A DNA stretch of 64,000 nucleotides from NCBI RefSeq assembly GCF_003285545.1, contig NZ_QLNV01000005.1, positions 289,914-353,913 on the forward strand, given 5' to 3'. This document shows positions 27,249 to 34,953 of this stretch, one piece after another (the first letter of the stretch is position 1; every line of letters begins with the position of its first letter). Origin of the DNA: Sinomicrobium soli. Lineage in GTDB: Bacteria; Bacteroidota; Bacteroidia; Flavobacteriales; Flavobacteriaceae. A model generated the notes under the pieces. That model had not been told where the DNA came from. It was given only the letters and a program-made list of their open reading frames with translations, and made no database searches. The position numbers and the translations under genes were made by a program.

Positions 27249-29212
27249 GGTTTTTTTGCCCTTTGTACGGTTACCTTCCGGGCGTAATAAAAGGTATCTG
27301 TTTCGGGCCCCGGCATTCCGGAAGACCCTTCCATCTGCAGATTGATGATCAGCCACAGGGGTTTGCCGGTAAAATTGGCACGGTGTGCCCCTGTTTTCTT
27401 TCCGTCGATAAAGTATTCGATGGTGAGCATGGTGTCGTCAACGCGCTTCAGGACAGCGGTATAGGTATGCCAGGTTTCCATGGCATCCGGAATGTTCTTT
27501 TTAATGGTGGAAACCTCTCCGGGCGTGATAAAGGTATTCTGCCAGTTATAGGTATCTCCCTTGAACTCGAGGATGTCACTTTCCGGGGGCCAGCCGTTTA
27601 CCGCTGTCAGCCAGAAAGCGGGCCAGGTGCCCCTGGCAACGGGTGCCCTGAATTCACCCGACACCTTGTACAGGGGATATTCCCTGCTGACGGTAATATG
27701 GTGTTTGGAATGAATGGCTGCAGAATGATATTTTATACGCTGGTGGGGAGGACTGCTGCTTTTTCCTTCATCTTCCGTAACCAGGGTTGCCCTGATCTGT
27801 AAAACATGCTTGTCCAGGGTCAATTGCCTGCGGTTTTCCGGTCCGGCATACATCCGGGCAGATCCGTTGTGGTCGCTTCCCCAGGGATACTGGTAGTTCC
27901 AGGCTTTTTCAAAGGCCTCGTAACCGGCAAAGGAAGTGCTGTCCACTATGGTCTCCCACTCCGGTTCGCGATGGGTTTTCGGATAAAAGGCATGATCCCT
28001 GGCAACTTTTTTTCCACTCCATACTCTTTTTTGGGTCCAGTCTTCGGGAGGGTCGGTCCAGAACGGCGTATCGGGTGGCAGCCCCAGCACCAGGTAGGCT
28101 TCCGTACACAGGTACAGGCTCCCGGTAGAGAGGTAGCCTTCGGCCACTTCGGGATCACGCCCGTAAAATCCGAGGGTGAGCCATCCCTTTTCATCAAACA
28201 TATCGGGGGCCCTATGATGCCTTTTTAATACGGCATAAAGGGCAGAACGTACCCCGGCGGGGGTGATCGCATCGGGTAATTTCTGTAAAAGCGCTATCTG
28301 TGCAAGCGCCTGAAAGGCACCGTACCGGTAAGGCAGGGAGCGCCCGATGGGCGGATAGGTGCCGTCGGGCGAAATAAGCCGTTCCTGTATGGCGGCATAC
28401 CGCTGCGCCCTTTCGATGAGCAGGCGATAGTCGTTGTTTGTCTTTTCCTTCAGCACAGCACCTATATCCAGCAGCATGGGGTGGATGACGTAACTGTTGT
28501 AGTAATCCCAGTGAAAGTCGGGACCGTCACCGTATATACCATCACCGAGGTACCACTCCCGGTGCTTGTTCAGGGCATATTCGATACGTACCATGTCTGC
28601 CTGCCCCTCGAATTTGAGCAGGGCGGCTTCCACCATGGCGGTAAACAACAGCCAGTTGCTGTATGCCGGAGAAATGCTCCGGGTCGATTTAAGGGCTTTT
28701 AACACATTGGCCTGTGTCTGTTTGTCGAGACGTTCCCATAATTGCCCGGGAGCGCGGAGCAGTCCCTGGGCAAAAAAGGCAGCATCTACAAGCGGCTGTC
28801 CCCCTTCGGTAAAATTCATAAAGTCGGCTGCCTCCGGATCTGTGGCATTACGGATGGCCTTCAGGGCCATACGGATGTATTTTTCACGGAGTTTCCCTTC
28901 GGGAGTATTGTCAGGTCCCAGTTCCAGCCACGGGGCCACCCCGGAAAGGGTACGGCCGAAAGCCTCGAGATAGGTCACCTTTTTCCGGTCTCCCCACGGA
29001 TGGGGCGTAACCTCTACCGGCATGGTCTCTTTCAGCCGGTTTTTGCTCAGGGATTCCAGGACGGGACCGGCAATCCTGACCAGGTGTTCCGTAAAGTATT
29101 CCCTGATTTTTTCGGGATCCCGTTCTTCAGCCGGGGCTTGCGCTTTCAGGAAAAACCCCTGTAAAAGACAGAAGATAAGTAGCGGGAGTACATTTTTTTT
29201 CATAAAGATCAT
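27245..29212 (-). CDS. DUF2264 (GH154-like) protein fused to a GH16-like domain
   Basis: This 655-residue secreted protein (signal ending FFLKAQ) has two parts. Residues about 30-420 match DUF2264, an all-helical barrel, with GRTLSGVAPWLELGPDNTPE, YSNWLLFTAMVEAALLKFEG and YGDGPDFHWDYYNSYVIHP. This family includes GH154 beta-glucuronidases. Residues about 465-650 look like a concanavalin-type GH16 domain (GTWPAFWLTAVNGWPPESDI), with an intact ExDxxE motif at Glu544, Asp546 and Glu549. If both are active, the protein joins an exo-uronidase to an endo-acting or lectin-like module. It begins the DUF2264-BNR-GH105 operon and overlaps the next gene by ATGA. A second ATG at 29203 is an alternative start. 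Confidence 0.82.
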   Translation of the reverse strand: MIFMKKNVLPLLIFCLLQGFFLKAQAPAEERDPEKIREYFTEHLVRIAGPVLESLSKNRLKETMPVEVTPHPWGDRKKVTYLEAFGRTLSGVAPWLELGPDNTPEGKLREKYIRMALKAIRNATDPEAADFMNFTEGGQPLVDAAFFAQGLLRAPGQLWERLDKQTQANVLKALKSTRSISPAYSNWLLFTAMVEAALLKFEGQADMVRIEYALNKHREWYLGDGIYGDGPDFHWDYYNSYVIHPMLLDIGAVLKEKTNNDYRLLIERAQRYAAIQERLISPDGTYPPIGRSLPYRYGAFQALAQIALLQKLPDAITPAGVRSALYAVLKRHHRAPDMFDEKGWLTLGFYGRDPEVAEGYLSTGSLYLCTEAYLVLGLPPDTPFWTDPPEDWTQKRVWSGKKVARDHAFYPKTHREPEWETIVDSTSFAGYEAFEKAWNYQYPWGSDHNGSARMYAGPENRRQLTLDKHVLQIRATLVTEDEGKSSSPPHQRIKYHSAAIHSKHHITVSREYPLYKVSGEFRAPVARGTWPAFWLTAVNGWPPESDILEFKGDTYNWQNTFITPGEVSTIKKNIPDAMETWHTYTAVLKRVDDTMLTIEYFIDGKKTGAHRANFTGKPLWLIINLQMEGSSGMPGPETDTFYYARKVTVQRAKKP

Positions 29213-29391
29213 TGGTTGGCATTATTACATATTGATGTAAAAATAGGAAATATAGACTGTTTAAACGGGCTGTTCGCGCTTTTAAGGTGTTAAATATACA
29301 TTTATCCCCTGTATTGTCCGAATTTGTTACCCTTTGAAGATTATTTTCTCTTGTATACTCTCTTCCTGGGGGCAATGTGTACCGTTTTTCC

Positions 29392-29432
29392 GGGGCAGAA
29401 AAAGAAAAAGCTACCGGAATCTTCCCGGTAGC
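29392..29432 (-). terminator. Rho-independent terminator after the 142-residue protein gene
   Basis: GCTACCGG (29410-29417) and CCGGTAGC (29425-29432) form a perfect 8-base stem with a 7-base loop. On the minus strand the stem is followed by CTTTTTCTTTTTCTG. It lies 33 bases after the stop of the 29465-29893 gene, so it ends that transcript before the glycan operon. Confidence 0.8.
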
Positions 29433-29464
29433 TCACCTTTAATAAACCAACCCTAAACCCGGGA

Positions 29465-29893
29465 CTAACCCGCCAGGCTTGCGCCCTGAATGGTCTGCAG
29501 GTCACCGTTAAGTTCCTGGGGGTGTACCTGTACCTGTTCTTTTTCCGCCTTGTTTACCATGCCGAGTACCTTATCCAGAAGATCGGTCTCGTTCTTGAAG
29601 AGTGATTTCTTCAGGGTTTGCATTTCAATTTCCATATTGTGCCTTACCTTTTTCTTCAACTCTTCGGTAAAAGAAAGGTTAAAGATCTTTTCGTAAAGAA
29701 ACTTGTGGTTGGAAAGTGAGAAATCCCCGTTTCCTATACAAATGTATATTTCATTCACATCGTCAATAAGGAAGTATTCGTCGGAAATAGGAGAGATCAG
29801 TTTCTTCACCTGGTCGTTTTCTGAAAAATACCGGACAATGTCCTTGATGTATTTTTCGTCTGCGGTCAATTCTCTTTTTTTAAATCCAAACAT
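29465..29893 (-). CDS. Hypothetical cytoplasmic protein, 142 residues
   Basis: I do not recognise this protein. It has no signal peptide or membrane segment. It starts with a short basic stretch (MFGFKKRELTADEKY) and is rich in Lys and Glu, with one likely beta segment (FLIDDVNEIYICIGNGDFSL) followed by long amphipathic helices (SFTEELKKKVRHNMEIEMQT). A terminator follows closely, so it is probably expressed alone or as the last gene after the sigma-factor group, from which 300 non-coding bases separate it. The codon pattern and start context look genuine. Confidence 0.7.
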   Translation of the reverse strand: MFGFKKRELTADEKYIKDIVRYFSENDQVKKLISPISDEYFLIDDVNEIYICIGNGDFSLSNHKFLYEKIFNLSFTEELKKKVRHNMEIEMQTLKKSLFKNETDLLDKVLGMVNKAEKEQVQVHPQELNGDLQTIQGASLAG

Positions 29894-30193
29894 AACTTTT
29901 CAGAATTATGAAGAAGCGGGCGTTTCTGAAAACGGTTTTTCTGATTATCGCAAACTTCTTCCGTTCTGTTTATTAAGACACGGAAAATCTCAAAAAGTCA
30001 CATATGGGAGTTAATTAATTGCGTTTTTGTGTTTAAGTATTTGATTTTAAGTCTTAAACCCTGAGTATTGCAATGCGTTTTTTACCACGGCTTGTCCCGG
30101 TATGCCGAGATCTACGGGTATATATGGAGCAGTTCCGGAAAAATAATCCGTGAATCCGTGGCCAATAAACTTTCGGATTTTTATTTCAGATTT
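29894..30193. other. Non-coding spacer with no recognised element
   Basis: This 300-base stretch lies between the start of the 142-residue protein and the stop of the MscS-like gene. I found no convincing gene, strong hairpin or full promoter here. It must hold the promoter of the 142-residue protein, since the flanking genes are on the same strand and far apart. Confidence 0.5.
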
Positions 30194-31036
30194 TCATAGG
30201 GAGGAACTTTCTCCGCGTTCTTTTTCCTGGAGAATGATGATGTTCCGGTCTGTAAAATTCTTTATGGGAAAAACGATTTTTTTGTCTCCTGTGTCCAGCA
30301 CCAGGTTTATACTGTCGATGCGTTCGATAACCCCTTCGATGTCATCGACACGGACTTTCATCCCGGTTTCAAAGTTTTTCCGGGTATAAAAGCTGAGCAG
30401 CAGCCGGGAGATCACATCCTTTGAGCCCAGGCCGAGGGCAATGGTGAAGGCCGCGAGAAGGGCACCGAACAGGATAAGCACATTATTGGTAATGATGTCG
30501 GTATGTATGCCGAGCTGATTCAGGGCCATGATACCGGCAATAAGCAGTATGGTATAGAAAGCCAGGCCCCCTATGAATTTCGAGCCGCTCATATCAAAAG
30601 ACCGCAGCATGCCCTGAACGGCATTGCGCACCAGGTCTGCCACAACAATCCCGAGGATGAGCAGGGCTATTCCGGTGAAAAGCCGCGGAAGGTAGGTGAT
30701 GAGCTGGGCCGCCACCTCCGAAACGGCGTGGAGATTGAGCATTTCTGCCCCGGCAATGACCAGTATGAGGATAACCAGGAACCTGACAAAAAAGAGGATG
30801 ATTTTCCTGAGATCGATGCGATAGGAAGATTTTGAGAGAAAATCCGTTTCATTGAGCTTTTCGGAGAGTGTGTTTATTCCGGAGAGCTTCAGCAGGCTTC
30901 CGGCGATAAAAAGAACAGATCTGTAAATGAGCCATCCGAGTAAAAGCAACAGTACCGTCCATAATACTTTCGGAAGCATATCGAGAAACTGCCCCGAGAG
31001 CCTGCTCAGAACATCGAGATCAAGAGGGTTTTGCAT
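30194..31036 (-). CDS. Small-conductance mechanosensitive channel family protein
   Basis: This 280-residue membrane protein has four or five hydrophobic helices. Two of them carry the TM-helix repeat seen in CmpX-like channels (LPKVLWTVLLLLLGWLIYRS and LPRLFTGIALLILGIVVADL). A pore helix and MscS beta-domain follow (FTIALGLGSKDVISRLLLSF, then VRVDDIEGVIERIDSINLVL). Such proteins release osmolytes when membrane tension rises. It is the last gene in a group with an ECF sigma factor and a 61-residue protein (24-base gap), suggesting that the sigma factor controls envelope or osmotic stress functions. Confidence 0.87.
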   Translation of the reverse strand: MQNPLDLDVLSRLSGQFLDMLPKVLWTVLLLLLGWLIYRSVLFIAGSLLKLSGINTLSEKLNETDFLSKSSYRIDLRKIILFFVRFLVILILVIAGAEMLNLHAVSEVAAQLITYLPRLFTGIALLILGIVVADLVRNAVQGMLRSFDMSGSKFIGGLAFYTILLIAGIMALNQLGIHTDIITNNVLILFGALLAAFTIALGLGSKDVISRLLLSFYTRKNFETGMKVRVDDIEGVIERIDSINLVLDTGDKKIVFPIKNFTDRNIIILQEKERGESSSL

Positions 31037-31060
31037 AATGGTAATTTTAGTAGTTTTTTA

Positions 31061-31246
31061 TCACTGTTTCTTGTCGGATTTGTTCCTGGGATTAAAAAAT
31101 TCATTTACGGTGAGCGGATATTTTACCGCCACCAGGTCGGCCATGTCCAGGGAGAGCTTTATCAAGGCCACATCGTCCATGACCTTTTCCCTGAGCGAAT
31201 CGGGAAGCTCCTCATTGTGAATAATTTTTTTAAACGGGTTTTCCAT
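31061..31246 (-). CDS. Small conserved-looking protein, 61 residues, next to sigma factor
   Basis: This short protein (MENPFKKIIHNEELPDSL..., ending NPRNKSDKKQ) has no membrane segment or signal peptide. It is mostly amphipathic helix and then a proline-containing tail. It starts 4 bases after the sigma-factor stop and is followed by the channel gene after 24 bases, so it is almost surely translated from the same transcript. Its position is where an anti-sigma factor is often found, but it lacks the usual zinc motif and membrane helix, so that role is only a possibility. The function is unknown. Confidence 0.72.
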   Translation of the reverse strand: MENPFKKIIHNEELPDSLREKVMDDVALIKLSLDMADLVAVKYPLTVNEFFNPRNKSDKKQ

Positions 31247-31250
31247 GGGG

Positions 31251-31826
31251 TTAGTTGATTTCGTTATGCAATTCCAGTAAGCGGTGCTTGGCTCTTTTCA
31301 GCCGCATTTTGGCAGCGCTCTCCCCGATGTTGAGGGCGGAACTGATGTCCCTGATAGAAAAATCGTCCTGATACTTCATCAGCAGGATCATTTTATCGTC
31401 AGGACTGATCATATCCAGAATCTTCATAAGGGCAGCTTCTTTAAGTCCGAAAATAGCATCGTCTTCGATCTCGGCAGCTTCGTCCTTAAAATCATCGGTA
31501 GGGACGAAAGTCTGCCTGTATTTGTTCAGGTTGCGTTGCACATAGTTGACACAAAAATTATAGACAAAGGCATAGAGCCATGTCGAAAACCGGGATTCGC
31601 CCCGGAATGTCCTCAGCTTTACAAAAAGCTGTACAAAAATGTCATGGGTCAGGTCCTGTGCCTCCTCCACAGACCTCGTAAAGGAAAGGCATTTGTGATA
31701 TACCCTGTGCGAGTACCTGTCATACAGCATGCCGTACCAATACGTGTCATTCGTCTCCGTTGTCCTGGAGACAAGCATTTCATCGCTGATGCTTTCTACA
31801 TCTGTTTTCTGATGATCTTTTTCCAT
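31251..31826 (-). CDS. ECF-type RNA polymerase sigma factor
   Basis: This 191-residue protein has region 2 (about 40-105, with YDRYSHRVYHKCLSFTRSVE then EAQDLTHDIFVQLFVKL and RGESRFSTWLYAFVYNFCVN) and region 4 (about 130-187, with MISPDDKMILLMKYQDDFSI followed by RDISSALNIGESAAKMRLKR). No region 3 is present, as expected for extracytoplasmic-function sigma factors. It would direct RNA polymerase to a stress or envelope regulon. A minus-strand TAnnTTTG box (TATTTTTG, 31896-31903) is a possible promoter, but I see no good -33 element. The downstream genes are the 61-residue protein and the channel. Confidence 0.9.
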   Translation of the reverse strand: MEKDHQKTDVESISDEMLVSRTTETNDTYWYGMLYDRYSHRVYHKCLSFTRSVEEAQDLTHDIFVQLFVKLRTFRGESRFSTWLYAFVYNFCVNYVQRNLNKYRQTFVPTDDFKDEAAEIEDDAIFGLKEAALMKILDMISPDDKMILLMKYQDDFSIRDISSALNIGESAAKMRLKRAKHRLLELHNEIN

Positions 31827-32254
31827 GATAAGGCCAGGAGCGAACCTTTGTTTTGATTAGACACATTAGTAACCCGAAAGGTCACATGATTTATACAAAA
31901 ATATTCAAATTTTTATAAGAACTCCGTCTTTCCTGCTGAATTTGAGTGTTTTAATGTGGTAATAGCGGAGAATCACCCCCAGATGATTTATGAACGGGTA
32001 AGATGAGCGCCTGCCGGGGTAAGGGAAGCAGGCAATATAAGGGTTTTTCGGTATACGGGAGGCAGGACGGGTGCCTTCCGAATCCCTATATTCCCTGACC
32101 CTGCACGGTTTTTAAGAGTATTTGACAGATAATTAAGAACCGGCTGTAGCAGTTCGCATTAAATTTGTTTTGTGAATTTGATAAAAAAACACCACCTAAA
32201 CAAAAGTACGTTTAAATTATCACACAAAACATTAACAAATTCAATCTGTTCTAT
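31827..32254. other. Divergent intergenic region before the large glycan locus
   Basis: These 428 bases separate the sigma-factor gene (minus) from the first gene of the large locus (plus). A perfect plus-strand TAnnTTTG box, TAAATTTG, is at 32160-32167, about 88 bases before the 32255 start, but no TTTG lies at the proper -33 distance. A weak hairpin (GCCTGC 32009-32014 with GCAGGC 32028-32033) is present. No gene is apparent. An activator-dependent promoter would fit a locus controlled by a hybrid two-component regulator. Confidence 0.45.
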
Positions 32255-34843
32255 ATGAAAAAAAATTTAATAACCACCATTACTTTATTGATTGAACACA
32301 GAAGGAAGATTCCTTTAAAAGCCTGTGGCATATTTGCGGTGCTGATGCTTTTTATGATGAACAGTTGTAAAAAAGTTGATAATAAAGATAGACATAAGAA
32401 AACCGTAATAAACTCAGAGGACGGAATAATGACGTCTGCAGAGGGCAGCAGAAAGATCAGCGGTATCTATCCTCATCTTACCGTATATGCCCATAAAAGG
32501 ATGGCGGGAAATTACGATTCCGGACAGGAAACGGGAATCGGGGCCCTGGCCGTTTGGAATGATAAGCTGTATATGGTCAGTTATGCCGCACATAAACCTG
32601 AAGGGAGCGAACACAATCTGCATATTGTCGACAAGGATAAGAACATGGAGATTTTTAAGGGCAGTATCGGCGGAACCCCGGCTGCCCGAATGGTGCACAA
32701 GGAGACCAATCAGTTGTTTATCGGCCCTTATGCCATAGATAGTACAGGCAAGGTGAGGGTGATTCCCTATTCCGACATGAAAGGAAGGCTTACCGCTGTG
32801 GCGAGGCACCTGAAAGATCCGGAGAACATGGTCTATTATTACGACATGGAGGGCATGTTGTACGAAGTCGACGTACATACTCTGAAAGTGAATAAGCTGT
32901 TCCACGACCCGCTTCCGGGGTGGCATGGAAAAGGGGGGTATACCAGTCAGGGCAAACTGGTGCTGTCTAATAATGGAGAGCGGCTGGCCAAGGGAAAGAT
33001 GGTGCAGAAGAAAGACGGCACTGACTCTGTCAGTTACCGGTGGAAGGATACGTGGAAAGTGCCCCGGGAAGGGGTTTTCGGAAAGGACAGGCTGGGCATA
33101 CTTGCAGAATTTGACGGTGAGAATTTCAGCATTGTGGAGAGAAAGCAGTATACCGATGTGACCACCAGACACGGGATCTATGCGGAACCTGGGGATGAGT
33201 CTCCCCTTTGGGCCGTCGGGTGGGATAAGAAATCATTGCGGCTCACGGTGATGGACCAGGGAGTATGGAGTACTTTTTTATTGCCCAAAGCGGCGTATAA
33301 TAACGACCCCTCCCATGGATGGTTTACGGAATGGCCACGGATAAGAGCCATAGGAAAAGACAGGATGATGATGGATATGCATGGTATGTTCTTTGACTTT
33401 CCTGAATCCTTCTCGGTTATGAAGACCGCGGGGATACGTCCCATAAGTTCACATTTGAGATACATCCCGGATTTCCTCGAATGGAACGGACAAATCGTCC
33501 TGGCCACGGATGAGACTTCTGTACAGGGTAACCCGCTTTCCGGGCAGCCGCAGTCCAATCTCTGGTTTGGCAGCTATGAGGAATTGTCCGGTTGGGGCCC
33601 TTCATCCGCTTACGGTTCTGTGTGGCTTGAAGAAACCGTAGAGGCCGGCACACCCTCCCTGCCATTTCTCTTTGCCGGATTCGGCCACAGGATGATCTAC
33701 CTGAAAAATCACGGAAAGACCCCTGTGACGGTTACGGCAGAGATCGATGCCGGGGGAGACCAGGACTGGAAAACCTTAAAAACATTTGCACTGGAAGGAA
33801 ATGGCTCGGCATGGTATATTTTCGGGGATGACGAAAAAGGAGAGTGGATCCGCCTGATCTCCGACCAGGCCTCGGCACTCACAGCGTCATTTCACTTTAC
33901 GGACGACAATTTTCACGATCCCGCCGACGGGGCGTCCCTTTTTGAAGGGCTGGCCGATGCAGATTACGACGGCGAGGTGAGTCACGCTAAACTTTACAGC
34001 AACAGGAACAACTTTAACCTCGGGGTATATGCAGGGAGGATAGAGAGCGGTAAATTTAAAGGAACTACGGATCTTGAATTTACCAAGGGAGATTTCGAAT
34101 TTGTGGATGGTACGCCCGAGAAAGGATCGGAAGAAGTCCTGAAGGAAAAGAGCATATGGACCGAAGACGAAGCCTCGGTAATATTAAAGGCAAAAGACTA
34201 CCAGCTGCGGCTTCCCAAAAATCCCCGGTACGACAGCAAAAAATTTCCTTCCGGTACGGTCAGGTCCATACGCGAAGTAGAGTCGGAAAGGGAACTCGCC
34301 AATATTGCCGGAACCTTTTATGAAGTTCCGCTGTATTTTATCGACCAGGAACCCCTGTATAAAATGATGCGTCCCGTATCCACCCATAACAAGCAGATCT
34401 CCGATTTTAATACCTGGAACGGCTTACTGGTGATGAGCGGTGTTCGTGCCGATGCCGAAGCTTCGGAGCATATCTATAAATCTCCCGACGGAAAGACTGC
34501 TTTGTGGTTCGGGGGGATCGATGACCTGTGGAGCCTCGGAAAACCCCGTGGAGAAGGAGGGCCCTGGAAAGATGCCGAGGTCAGGGCAGGTGAGCTTTCG
34601 GATAACTACCTGATGAAAGGATACGATGATAAGACCCTGTACCTTACCGCAGACAGGGACGTGAAGATTTCCCTGATGGTCCACTTTGAACACTACCTGA
34701 AAGAACCTGTACTGTACAAGACCTTTGAAGTTAAAAAGGGTGAGAAACTGGAATACGAGTTTCCGGAAGGCTTTAGCGCCCATTGGGTGCAGGTCAAAGC
34801 GGATAAAGACTGTAAGGCAACGGCCTGGTTTGTATACCGGTAA
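32255..34843 (+). CDS. Large lipoprotein of unknown function, paralogue of 59184-61670
   Basis: This 862-residue predicted lipoprotein (FMMNSCKK near residue 38) is the first gene of the large locus. Its first ~380 residues look like repeated beta-strand blades (SIGGTPAARMVHKETNQLFI then GPYAIDS, and LPGWHGKGGYTSQGKLVLSN), suggesting a beta-propeller. From about residue 393 to 550 and again 705 to 862 a module is repeated: IRPISSHLRYIPDFLEWNG and LWFGSYEEL in the first copy, MRPVSTHNKQISDFNTWNG and LWFGGIDDLWSLGKP in the second. The end of each resembles a jelly-roll (GEWIRLISD, AHWVQVKAD). The second gene of the family shows the same plan. It could be a glycan-binding protein or an unassigned enzyme; I can assign no function. 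Confidence 0.72.
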   Translation: MKKNLITTITLLIEHRRKIPLKACGIFAVLMLFMMNSCKKVDNKDRHKKTVINSEDGIMTSAEGSRKISGIYPHLTVYAHKRMAGNYDSGQETGIGALAVWNDKLYMVSYAAHKPEGSEHNLHIVDKDKNMEIFKGSIGGTPAARMVHKETNQLFIGPYAIDSTGKVRVIPYSDMKGRLTAVARHLKDPENMVYYYDMEGMLYEVDVHTLKVNKLFHDPLPGWHGKGGYTSQGKLVLSNNGERLAKGKMVQKKDGTDSVSYRWKDTWKVPREGVFGKDRLGILAEFDGENFSIVERKQYTDVTTRHGIYAEPGDESPLWAVGWDKKSLRLTVMDQGVWSTFLLPKAAYNNDPSHGWFTEWPRIRAIGKDRMMMDMHGMFFDFPESFSVMKTAGIRPISSHLRYIPDFLEWNGQIVLATDETSVQGNPLSGQPQSNLWFGSYEELSGWGPSSAYGSVWLEETVEAGTPSLPFLFAGFGHRMIYLKNHGKTPVTVTAEIDAGGDQDWKTLKTFALEGNGSAWYIFGDDEKGEWIRLISDQASALTASFHFTDDNFHDPADGASLFEGLADADYDGEVSHAKLYSNRNNFNLGVYAGRIESGKFKGTTDLEFTKGDFEFVDGTPEKGSEEVLKEKSIWTEDEASVILKAKDYQLRLPKNPRYDSKKFPSGTVRSIREVESERELANIAGTFYEVPLYFIDQEPLYKMMRPVSTHNKQISDFNTWNGLLVMSGVRADAEASEHIYKSPDGKTALWFGGIDDLWSLGKPRGEGGPWKDAEVRAGELSDNYLMKGYDDKTLYLTADRDVKISLMVHFEHYLKEPVLYKTFEVKKGEKLEYEFPEGFSAHWVQVKADKDCKATAWFVYR

Positions 34844-34953
34844 GCAGAAGAAGGACCGGAGATCTGCAGGCATTAGTGAATGACAGAAATCGTATGGTTG
34901 CCGGGGAAGTAATAAATTAGAGGATAAACATTTTAATAAATACCATTCATCTT

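Noticed and set aside
31061..31246. The 61-residue protein as a classical anti-sigma factor
   Set aside because: It lacks a membrane helix and a zinc-binding HxxxCxxC motif, so the label would rest on position alone.
32009..32033. Hairpin GCCTGC/GCAGGC as a terminator
   Set aside because: The stem has only six pairs with a 13-base loop and no T-run directly after it on either strand.
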